DNA of 64,000 bases, taken from assembly GCA_016711105.1 (NCBI GenBank), contig JADJTO010000006.1:62001-126000 (forward strand). Direction: 5' to 3'. A program made the position numbers and the translations under genes. This document shows positions 26,801-38,800 of the stretch, piece after piece. The stretch's first letter is position 1. Each line of letters opens with the position of its first letter. Below the pieces are notes generated by a model, which was given only the letters and a program-made list of their open reading frames with translations, made no database searches and had not been told where the DNA came from. Source of the stretch: Micropruina sp. Its GTDB lineage: Bacteria > Actinomycetota > Actinomycetes > Propionibacteriales > Propionibacteriaceae.

Positions 26801-29800
26801 CACCTCGACGTTGCGGACCGCCAAGCCGTCGTAGCGAGCGTCCGCGGAGAGCACGGTGTGCTGCAGGACGTGTACCCGGTCGCCCTCGGAGCGGGGGTCG
26901 ACTTCGGAGTTCGGGGTGCCCAGGACGCTGTCGGCGAACTCGTCGACGGCGTAGACGTAGACCCACTGCGGAGCCGAGTAGTTGCCCGCGGTGAAGGTCA
27001 GCACCAGGCTGCGGTTGTCCTCGGCGGTGAGCACGCCGTTCACCCAGACGTAGCGACGGAACTCGGTCGGGTCGTCGCACGCGGCAGCGGACGCACCGGT
27101 GCACAGCCAGACTGTGTCGCCCCGTCCGGTGGCCAGGTTCTGGGCCAGGTTGGCGGCGTTGATGCTGGCCGCGTCGTCGGCCTCCTCCTGCGGCGAGCGG
27201 GCCGCGGAGATGGTCACGTACACGTTGGCGGTGGGGAGCTTGGCCAAGCTTGATCGAGTAGGCGTCCACCTGGACCGGCCCGCCCTCGCGGACGGCGGTG
27301 AAGCCGTTGGTTTCCTCGATCACGACCAGGCCGACCTCTCCCCGAACCACATTGGTCTCCACACCGTCGGTGGGCAGACCGTCGTAGCCGACATCGCTGT
27401 CGGAGGTGACCAGGTGGTTGACGTAGCCGGAGATGCCCTCCAGTTCGCGCACCACGATGTCTTCGACGATGTCGCCGGTGACGTTGATCGTGTCGCTGCC
27501 CAGCCCGCCGATCACCCGGTAGGCCACGCCGAAGGCGGTCGACTGGACGAAGAACTCGTCGTCGCCTTCCAGGCCGTCCACCTCGATGATCTCCACTGTG
27601 GAGTACCGGACGTTCAGCCCGGCGCCGTAGATGCCGGCCGCGGTGATCACGATGTCGTCGGCGAACTCGGTGCCCAGGACGACCAGCTTGTCGATGCCGG
27701 TGCCACCTTCGACCGAGACCGGGGCGTTCACGTTGTACTGCACCTCGTCGTCGCCACCACCGGTACGGATGTCGAGCGGGCGTCCGGTGGAGAAGCCGGC
27801 CCCGATCCGCGGAGTCGCCACGCCGTTGGCGTCCAGCGGGATGATGTCGTCGGTCCAGGTCGGGGTGCGGTTGGCGTCGGCCAGATCGCAGTCGCCGTCG
27901 AGGTCGTTGTCGTTGCGGGTGACGCCGGTGTAGCCGCCCTCGCCCGAGGTGCAGAAGCCGTTGCCGTTGACGTCACGCGGGTACAGGCCGTTGGCCGCCC
28001 GGGCGATGGTCAGATCGGCGTAGTCGCAGTCGCTGTCGGCGTCGGTGCTGGTGTCGCAGACCGCGGCCAGGGCGAAGGCCCGCACCACGAACAGGTCGGA
28101 GCCGTCATCGCCCTCAAGCCGCAACTCAGCCTGGTTGGAGTAGACGGTGAACTCGTCATTACCGGTCCCGCCGGTGGCCACCAGCGGAGCATGAGTGCCG
28201 GGGCTCAGCCAGCCGCGGGTGGTCGGGATCAGGTCGGGGAAGAGATCCTGCGGCCGGACGCCCCCGGAGGCCAGATCGCGCTTGGTGCCGAAGATCTGCC
28301 CGATCTGGAAGGTGTCGAAACCGGCTCCGCCGTCGAGGGTGATGGTGGCGGTGGTGTCGTCGACGTAGAAGTGGTCGTTGCCGCCCAGCCCGTAGACCGA
28401 GAGCCGTCCGTTCAGGGCGCGGTCATAGTTGACCCGCTGGACGAGCGTGCTGGGCTCATTGTTGGCCACGATGTCGGCGTAAGCACCCACCGAGCCGTGC
28501 AGCAGGGCGACGAAGCCGGGCCGATCGGCCGTCTCATTGGTGCCGGTGCAGTCGAAGCCACCATCGGCCGGGATGCAGGTGGAGGCCCGGAGCAGGAACA
28601 CGTCGTCGTTGGGGGCCCGCTGGGTCAGCGATCCGGCCACGTAGCCGTTGAAGGCCGGGTTGGTGTTGTCGATGCCGACGATGACACCTTCGTCCACGCC
28701 GTCATTGGCGGCGCCGGTGTCGAGAATGTTGATCACGTAGTCACGGATGCCGGTGGCGATCGCCCGGCTGCCGGTGGTGAAGATCTTGTAGTAGTCGGTG
28801 TCGGCCTGGCCGTCGAGGGTCAGGGTGTGGCCGGCCGCGACGTTCATGGTCTGCAGGAAGTACACGGTGATCCGGTCTTCGCCGTCATCGCCGGTGGAGT
28901 CCAGGTCCTCGCTGCCGTGGACCCGGGTCTGGGAGCCGAGATGGATGTAGCCGGGGCTGCCCAGGGTGTTGGTCATACCGATGCCGGTGGGGTCGCCGAA
29001 CTGAATGGTGTCGACGTCGGTGTCACCCCAGATGTTGGTCAGGGACGGCGGGCTGTTCGCGGCCAGGCCGAGGTAGTTGGCGGTGATGTCGCCGCGGAAG
29101 ACCATGGTGGAACCGAAGTTGAGATCGAGGTTCAGCCAGTCACCGAAGATGTCGATGTTGCGGGTGGCGAAGATCCGGCTGTTGGCGTGAGTGTCGATGT
29201 CATCGCCCACCTGCAGCCGGACGTTGCCCGCGGCGACCGCCGGGACGCCGTTGGCGAAGATGGTGCCGATCGGGATGTTCCGCGGGTCGTCCGGGCCACC
29301 CAGCTCGGTGAACAGGACGGTGCCGGTCTCGATCAGGTAGAGGTCCTCGTCGGTGAACGCGGCGCTCTCCCGGACGGTGAGGCGGATGTTGCCGTTCTCG
29401 GCGTGAGCCAGCACCAGGCGCAGGAAGTGATCGGTCTCGGTCAGGTAGATCGAGGCGGACGCCTCAAGCCCGACGTCGTTGGAGGTGAAGGCGCCCGAAC
29501 GCGAGGAGTCGATCTCCAGATCGTTCAACCCGTTCGGGTTGCCGATGCTGCCGCCGTTGGCGTCCAGGTCGATGCTCCGGCCACGGATGTTCCAGTCGTC
29601 ATCGCCCAGGCCACCGTTGCGGGCGTCCACAATCGAGCCGTTGACGGTGCGCAGTGCGACGTCGGAGAGCGTGTCGACGGTGTCCACCTGGAGGGTGCCG
29701 TCGGTCTCGTAGAGGAAGATGCCTTCGGTCTCGGTGGTGTCACCGACGGCGGTGTCGAAGGCGTTCAGGACGCCCAGCGGGGCCCCGTCCAGGACGTCGA

Positions 29801-32800
29801 CATCGATCTCCAGCCAGTTGGCGGCTGTTCCGATGCCACCGGTGACGCCGCCCAGGCCGGCGGTCATGGTGATGTTGACGCCGCGGACGTCGGTGCCGGT
29901 GGTCGGGGTCGCCATGGTGAAGGCCACGATCGGATCGGGCACGGTGAAGGAGACCGGGTCGTTCTCGGCGTCGATGATCCGGCCCAACGCCCACAGGGTC
30001 ACGTCCGAGGCCGACGAGGCGATCTGGTCGACCCGGAAGTCGCCGACCCGCTCTTCGGCGTTGATGAACGCGTTGGTCAGCAGGACGGACGATCCGGTGC
30101 CGTTGCCGTCGGAGTCGGCGTTGACGATGCCGGTGTAGCTGATCTGGCCGTTGTCGAGGTGGCGCACCGAGATGAAGTCGCCGGCGTTGAGGTAGGGGGT
30201 GACGCCCAGCGGACGGTCGCCGATCTCGATCGTGCCGCCCAAGCCGATGTAGTTGTCGGCGCTGGTGGCGAACAGGTAGCGACCCATCACCGCGGCGGTG
30301 CCGGTGGCCGAGGTGCCCAGCTCGTAGAACAGGCACGGGGCACTCAGGCCGAGCGGAGTGCAGTCGGGGCGGAAGAACCGGTTGTAGGTGGTCGGGACGA
30401 AGTTGGCGCCGTTGGCCGTCCGGACGACGTTGACCGCGCCGGGACCGCCGGGGTTGTCGCGGTCGTAGCTGTTCAGGACCAGCAGGTCGATGTCGTCGCC
30501 GGCGTTGATCGGGCCGAAGGTGATCACGAACTGATGCAGTGCCCGGCGGGCGTCGTCGGCAGCACGATGCGCCGCAACGGTGAGGACCACGTCGTCGCCG
30601 GCGTCCGCGGTGACCACGATCATCCGAGTGATGATCGGCTTGCCCGCGGTGTAGGTGCCGTTGGCGGTCCGCCGGTAGGGTCGTTGATCGGATCGATCGG
30701 GGCGCCGTTGTCCGGTGTAGTCGCTCTCGATCAGCTCGATGTTCAGCGGGACGCGCGCCGAGGACGGCGAGGTGTGCGTCCCGATCGAGCCGAGCGGGGC
30801 GTCCAGGTCGAGCACGTTGGTCCGGATCAGCTGGGCGGCGCCGGCGCTGTTCTCGATGTCGCCGTGCATTGCCCGGACGATCGTGGTGCCGATCGGGTTC
30901 TCGATCAGGTCGTTGAGGAAGACGTCCCAGTCGGTGCCGCTGGTCTGGTCGTTGGCGATGGTGACCAGGGTGCCGATGTAGGAGTGGATCAGCTCGAAGT
31001 GGAAGGTCTGACCGAGCGAGACATTGTCGACCCGGAAGCTGAAGGTGCCGTTGGGCACGTTCGCCACGTTCACCGTGATTGTGTTCGAGGACGGCGGCTT
31101 GACCACGTCGATCAGGTTGATCTGGATGTCGTTGGGTGAGGCGTTGATGATCTCCACGTAGTCCCAGGTTTCCTGGAAGTCGAAGATCGCCGCGTTGCCC
31201 CAGATCTGGCCGACCTCGACGTGGCCGGGCAACTCGGTGGCGGTGAAGAACACATTGCCGCCGGAGTTGTACTCGATGTCGTCGACGATGATCAGCCCGG
31301 TGCCGACGTTCTGGCCCAGGGTCAGCGGGTTGCCGTTACCGCCGGTGCCGGTGATGTTGCGCAGCTCGGTGACGGTGCCGTCGGCGGCGATGTGCAGCTT
31401 CGGGTTGGGCTCACCGAGCAGGATCGTGGTCGACTCCCAGTCGATGTGCCGCTTCACGTCCTTGGTCTCGCTGCCGCCGCGGCTGCCACCGTCGAACAGG
31501 CCGCCGCTCTTGCGCCGATCCCGGGTCACCGAGACGTCGGGGGCCAGGCTGTTCACGTAGAGCAGCGCCGTCCGGATCAGGGCGTCCTTCACGCCGGTGA
31601 CCTTGGTCGTCACCTGGGCGTCGTCGTTGGCCTCGGAGTCGGTGTCTCCGCCGAGGCAGGAGCAGGACGAGTCGGAGACCGCGTTCACCTTGATCTTGGA
31701 GAAGGTGGCGGTGAAGGTGACGCTGGCGTCCCCGGTGACCTGGGCGAGGGAGCCGAGCACGACCTCGTTCACGCCGCGGGCGATCGCGTCGGCCCGAGCG
31801 TCGGAGTCGGCCCCGACAGCGTCGGAATCTGACTCACCGTAGGCGTAGGCGTCGATCGAGGTGTCGGCCAGCAGGGTGACGGTCTCGCCGACGAGGTGGG
31901 CGGTGCCGCCGATGACCACCGCGACCCGGCTCCCGCCGGTGCCGATCCGAGCGCCGAAGCCACCGGCGTCGTTGGCGTCACCGTCGGCGGCGAAGCCGTC
32001 GGCGTCAGCCACCGCGCGCACGTTGGCGGTCGCGTCGGTGTCGGCCTTGACCAGCAGCCCGTTGCCGGCGGTCAGGTCGCCGTTGACGGTCACGATGTTG
32101 GTGTAGATCGCTTCTGCCTTGGCCCGGACGTAGACGGCGCCGAAGAAGCCGGTCTTGTCCGAGGAGGCGGAGGCGGCCACGTCGCTCTGGGTCTGGCCGC
32201 GCACGGTCAGGCTGTCCAGCGCGGTCAGGATCGCGTTGTCGTGAATGGTCAGGGCGGAGTTGTTGGTGCCGGTGGCGGTCGCCGACGCGTCCGCGACGGA
32301 GACGAAGCCGACGCCGTCGCTGTCGCTGGTCGCCTTGACGTCGAGCCGCGAGTCGGTCTCGATCACGATGTCTTGGGCGTTGAGGTTCGCGCCGCCGTTG
32401 ATCACCAGGTTGGTGTTCACGGTCACGGTGGCGGAAGCGTCGGGGCTGCCGATCTCGATGAAGCCGCCGCTGACGCCCGTGGTGGAGGAGGTGACTCGTC
32501 CGTCGCCGAAGGTCGGGACGGCGAACGCCTTGGCGCCACCGACGCCCTCGAACTGGCCGCCACTGCCGGAGAGGGTGCTGGAGAGCTGGAAGGTGGTCGT
32601 GGTGCGGTTCTTGGTGAAGTAGACCTGACCGTTGTTCAGCCCGCCGATCGGACGTCGGCTGTAGGCGACCAGCGTGTGCGTGACGGAGGCGTCCGAGGCG
32701 CTGCTGATCGCCTCGATCTGCTGCGGGATGATGAAGTCGTCGCCGGCGCCGGGGGTGCCGTTGTCGTCGACGCAGGTGCCGACCGCGTGGCAGAAGCTGT

Positions 32801-35800
32801 CGGCCAGGCGAATCTGCCAGTCGTTGTACTTGATCACGTAGTACGAACCGGTGTTGAGGCCGACGATTTCAGCGCCGCCGGCCAGCGCGTCGTAGTAGAT
32901 CTGATCGCCGGTGTTGTAGGCGTGCCCGGTGATCGAGTCCGGGATGCCGTCGTTGTTGTTGTCGGGGCCGTAGGTGCCCAGGTAGATGGCGTTGTTGTCG
33001 GCCGTCTGGATGCTCCGGTTGTCGGCCGGCCCGACCATGACCAGGCGTCCCAGACCATCGACCACGACGTCGACCAGCGGGCTGCTGAAGGTGTAGTCGA
33101 CCGGGGCGTGGTAGGTGACCGGGGTGCCCTCGCCGAAGGTGTTGGACGCGTCGATCTCGTTGTTCGGGTCGTCCACCCCGGTGGCGCCGTTCACCGACAC
33201 CGAGATCACCGAGTCGGTCTGCGGCAGCAGCTTCAGGTGGGTCGCATCGACGACGAACACCTTGTACTTGGTGCCCGAGGTCAGGCCGCCGATCGCGGAG
33301 CCGCTGTCGCTGATGTAGGTGACGATGTCGCCGGTGATCAGGTTGTGCGCGGCCGGCTGGAAGACCGCGCCGACGAACTGGCCGAACTCGATGATGTCGG
33401 TGGCCGGGTCGACCCGGGTGCCGAGGAACTGGGCGCCGAGGCGGATGGCGACGTCGCTGGTGACCAGCACGCCGTAGGTGCGCCCGTCGCCCAGGCTGCA
33501 GCAGGAGCCGCGGTAGGTGATCGTCTCGCCGGTGTTCAAGCCGTGCGGGGCTCCAACCGCGCCACCGGCGTAGGTGAGGGTGATGATGTCGGTCGCGCCG
33601 TCGGCGGAGAGGATCGTCCCGTCGCTGACCGGAGCGGTGTCGCCGCCGTGCTCGGCCCGAACGGTCAGCGTGCCGCCCGAGATCACCTTGGAGGTGGCAT
33701 CGACGGTGACGGTGATGTTGGCGGTCGCGGTGACGGTGGTGTCGTAGTCGTTGATCTCGATCGCGCCACCGGTGGTGTTGCGGGAGACGGCGTCCGAATC
33801 GGTCTGCTGGGAGCCGACGATGTCGATCTTGCCGGTCACGTTGACCACGGCTGTGGGTGCACCGAAGTTGGTGTAGAGGGTCGGGCTGGCCGAAGAGGTC
33901 ACGTTGCCGACACCCACCGAAACCAGGCCACCGCCGGCCGCCATCAGGGTGCCCAGGGCCGCGGTCAGTGCCGACGCGCTGACCACCAGGCTGGACGCCC
34001 CGGCCGTGCCCAGAGTCCCAACACTGCCGCGGAAGGTGGTCGTGGTGGTGCCGGTGGCGACCGGGGTGGCCGTTCCGGAATCCACCCGGACGATTGCTGC
34101 CGAAATGCTCTGCAGGGCGGCGAAGGCGATGTTGCGCGAGGTGGTGGTGACCGTGATCGCACCGCCCGGCGCGTTGAAGGACGCGCCGGCGGCCACGTCG
34201 GTGGTGGCGGTCACGTTGGCGGTCGCCGTGATGGTCGAGGACGACCCGGAGACGATCAGCGAGAAGGACATGTTGTCGGCCGAGGCGATGGCGCCCTCTT
34301 CGATCACCTGGTCGCCGTCGGTGTCCTGGTCGTTGTTGTGGGTGGTCGCGATCGCGATCCCGCCGCCGCCGGTCGTGGTCAGGCTGGCGCCGGTTCCGAC
34401 CAGCGAGGAGACCGACGCGGTGTGGTTCGCGGCCCCGTCCGTGACACCGGCGCTGAAGCCGAGGGCTGCGGTGAAGGCGGTCGAGGTGGCCTTGGTGATG
34501 CCGTCGTAGTCGGCGCCGATGCTGATTCCGGCCGAGCCGGCGCGAATGTCGGCGTGCTCGCCGATCCGGGCGGTGACGACACCGTTCTGGTTGGCCACAT
34601 TGTTGATCACACCCACCGCACCGCCGAGGGCGATCTTGGCCAGGTTCGAGTTCGCCGTGACGCTGGAATCCAGAGCTGCGGTGAGCAGGATCGACCCGGT
34701 GACGGTGACCTTCGTCCGGTTCAGGGCGGACCCGACGCCGGAGGGGCCGATCCGAGCCTCGACCCGGGTGGAGTCCTTGGCCTCAGCGGTGGTGACGGTG
34801 ACCGTGACCACCCCGGCGAAGCCGGAGGTGTTGACCGAGGCGTTGGGGGCGTTGTTCGCACTGGCGGTGGCCACCAGGCCGGTCGCGGTGACCTCGGCAC
34901 CGTTCCCGATCGCGACCACGACATCGCCGTCGAGGTGGGCCTTGATCGTGAAGGCGCTGACCTCGACGCCGGCGGCCAGACCGAAGTCCTCGATGTTCGG
35001 GATCGCGATCAGCACCGCGTCCGCGTCGAGGGTCAGCACGCCGCTCAGCGTCAGTACGGCATCGTCACCGATGAAGGACTCGACGTCCTGGGCGGCGGTG
35101 GCGGTGGTCTTGCCCGCCTTGACCCCGGCGAACAGGGCGATGCTGAACATCTCGACGGTCGAGTCGGCGGTCACGGTCGCGTCCGAGTCGAGGGTGACCG
35201 CACCGGCGACAACGACCGCGTTGTGGTCGACGAACGAGCGGGTCACGCCGCGCCGGTTCGCGGTGACCAGGGTGCCGGAGGCGGCGGCACCGACGGCCGG
35301 GGCCTGACCGACCGCGTCCTCACCGATGGTCGCGACAGCGGAGAAGATTTCAACACTGGCCAGCCCGCCGCCCTTGGACGAGGTGGAGGCGGTGGCCTTG
35401 GTGTTGGGGGTCTGCGCGCTCAGGGTCACCGACGCCGTGCCCAGGTGCAGGTCGGCATGATGGCCGATGAACGCCTCGGTGGCCCGGCTGACGGTGGCTT
35501 CGGCGTCGTAAACGCTCACGGTCAGCCCACCGACGGCGGTGTTGGTCAGGGTGGCCGTGGCCCACGCCTTGGTCTCGGTGGCATGCACCGTGGTCGTGCC
35601 GGCGTAGATGGAGGTCTTCGGGCCGAGGTAGGCGCGGGTGAAGCCGGAGAGTTGCGCGGTGGGGACCATCACGCTGACCGTGAGGCCGCCGACCGCCACA
35701 CCCTGGTTGGTGGCCGTCGCGACGGACGAGCTGAGCGCGTCGACGTCGATGATGCCCTTGTTCGTGCCGGCCGGGCCGCTCACGTTGACCAGGGCCAGAT

Positions 35801-38800
35801 CGGCGCGGACGGTGTCGGCGCGCTCACCGACGAAAGCCTCCGTGACGGCATCGACGATGGCCGTGGCGTTCGCCCCGTTGCCTCCGCCGAGCCCGACGGC
35901 GATCGCCTCGGTGGTGGCGGTGGCGGCGTAATCGCCGTCGGCCCGCACCCGCAGGGCGTCGGTGATGATGTTGGTGCCATCGCCGGCGTAGGCCCGGGTG
36001 GCGCCGTTGACGAAGCCCGCGGGATCAACACGTTGATCGAGATCGCCGCCCCGGAGGTGGAGCTGAGCACGGCGGTGGCGTCCAGGTCGGAGGCTGCGGT
36101 GAACTCGGCCTCTCCGGAGAGATCGACCTGGGCGCCGACCAGGCCGCCGCGGACCCGGCCCGAGGGCGCACCCAGGAAGGCCTCCACGGCGCCGTCGACG
36201 ATCGCGTCGGCGAGCACCACAGCACCGGCGGCACCGAGCGCGAGCGAGAACGCCTCGGAGGCGGCGGAGGCGGTCATGACCACCCGATCGCCGACCATCC
36301 CGGCCCGGACCGTCAGGGTGTTGGCGTCCATCGCGACGCCGTCGCGGACGTAGGCGCCGGCGTAACCGGAGACCCGGGCGGTCGGCAGCAGGACCTTGAG
36401 GTTGGCCCCACCGGAGAAGCCGAGGCTGTTCGCGGTGGCCGTGGCCGACATCGTGGTGTCGACCAAGACCTCGACGTTGCCGGTGACGTCGACGCTGGTG
36501 GTGACGGCGCTGGCGTCGATGGAACGGTGAGCGCCGATGAAGGCCTCGACCTGGGCGGAGACGGTGGCCTCCGAGCCGATGATGCCGATGCCGGTCAGCA
36601 GGGAGAAGCCGGTGGCCTTGCCGTTGGCGACGGCGGCGAGGCCCGGTGCGGCGGCCTCGATCCGGGCGCTGCCGGCGCTGATGTCGACACCCTCGCCGAT
36701 GTAGGCCCGGACGATGCCGGTGAGCCGGGAGATCGGGAACAGGACACTGATCTCGATGGCTGCGATGGTGGCCGCCTTGACCGTCGGGGTGGCCGCCATG
36801 GTGGCGTCCGCGTCGATGGTCAACGCGCCGGTGAGGACGAGGGTCAGCAGCCGAGAACTCGGGGAGGCGGCGGCTGCGGAGCCGACGTGCGCGTCCACGA
36901 CGCCGGAGACGATGGCGATCACGGCACCCACGTTGATCGCGGCCGCCCCGACGCTGAGCATCCGGCTTTCCGACACCGCGGACTGGTTGGCGTTGGCGTC
37001 CACGTCGAGGGCGGCGGCGCTCAGGTGCAGGCCCTGGCCGACGTAGGCGCGGGTGGTGCCCTTCACTTCGGCGATCGGGACCATCACGGCCACGCTGAAC
37101 GCGCCGCCACCGTCGCCGTTGGCCAGCGCGGTCGCAGTCATGGTCGAGAACGAGCGGACGATCACGGTGCCGCCGATCGTCATCACCGGGATCGTCAGCG
37201 GGCCGCCCGGGGTGACACCGACCGGGTTGCCGATGAAGGCGTCCACGACGCCGTTGATGGTGGCGTTCGAGGTGACGCCGGAGACTGAGGCGCCGAAGCT
37301 GACCGTGATCGCCTGCGTGGTGGCGCTCGCGGTGTAGAGGACGCGATCGGCGGACGAACCGGCCTCGACCCGCAAGCTGCCCGCGGTCATCGAGATCGCC
37401 TCACGGACGTAGGCCCGGGTCACTCCATCAACGCTGGCCTGGGGGGCCATGAACGAGATCGCCGCGATCAGGCCGCCGCCGCCGGCGTCGGCTACCGCAT
37501 TGGCGGTCATGGTGGCGTCGGCGTCGACGACGACAGCACCGGTCACGGTGATCGTCGGACGGAACGCCGACACCACGTCAGGAGTCGGGCCGATCAGGGC
37601 CTCCACGGTCGCGGTGTTCTCGATCAACGCGTAGGCGATCGCGCCGGCCCCGGAGATGGCGCCGATGGAGACGATGAAGGAGGTCGCCTCGGCGGAGTAG
37701 GTGCCGTTGGCCAGCACCGAGAGGCTGGCCGCGCTGGTGACGCTGCCACCGACCTGCGCCCGGGTGGTTCCCGAGACCCCGGCGGTCGGCAGGTTCGCGC
37801 CGAGCGAGATCCCCAGGCCGGCGCTGCCGAGGTCGGAGTTGGCGTCCGCGGTGCTGGTGCCGGTGGCCGTGACGGTGATCGCGCCGACGGAGGCAAGGGT
37901 TGCGCTGGCGCCGGTCACGGCCTCCACCACGGAGCCCGCCAAGATCGCGGCGTAGGCCCGGTTGATGCTGAGGGAGGCGACCGCGAGGGCGATGGTGAGG
38001 GTTTCGGCGGTGGCGATGTTGGTGCCGGTCGCGGTGATCGTGATGAAGGCCGACGAGGTCACGTCGCCGTCGACCACAGCTCGGGTGTCGGCGCTGATGA
38101 TGGCCTCGGCGATCATCACGGCGATCGCGGCCGCACCGGCGGCGACGCCGGGCACCTGGGCGGTGACGTTGTTGGTCGACGTGCCGGTCACGGTGACCCC
38201 GCCGCCGGTGCCGACAGAGGCGGACGAGGTGACCAGGGCTTCGGTGATCCGGTCGGTCTCGGCGCGGGCGTAGGTGACGCCGGCGGCAAGGATGCCAGTC
38301 GCCACGTTGATCGTGTCGGCACGCTGGCTGCCATGGTTTCCGGTGGCGGTCACGGTCAGTCCGGCCAGGCCCAGCGGACCATGCCCGCCGTAGGCCGCCT
38401 GGGTCGTTCCGGCCAGGGTCGCGACCGCGACCACACCGGAGATGCCGGCGCCGACGCCGCCCTGGATGCCGTAGGCCTTGGCCTGCGGGGAGACGGTCGC
38501 GATCGCGGTGACGGTGGCACCGAGGACGCCACCGGCGTCCGTGCCGAGCGGATCGGAGGCGATCGCGACGTCCCCGACCGAGGCGATGGTGTCGCCGTCC
38601 GCGTTCAGGATCGAGATGGACGCTCCGGCGGCCACTCCGGCGATCGCGGCGCTGATCGAGAGGGTCCAGACCGTCCGGGTGGCGTTGGCGGTGACGATGA
38701 TGCCGCCGCCGGCCCGTCCGAGAGTGGCGTTGTCGAGGACTTCCGCCTTCTGGGTGGCGGTGGTGGTGAGCACCACGACCTGGCCGTTGATCGTGACCAG

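Noticed and set aside
27099..31139. 1,346-codon plus-strand open frame, and similar ones at 31896-36353 and 49439-52777
   Set aside because: Antisense shadows: rich in Val, Asp, Gly and His with no conserved motif; the opposite strand carries recognisable domains.
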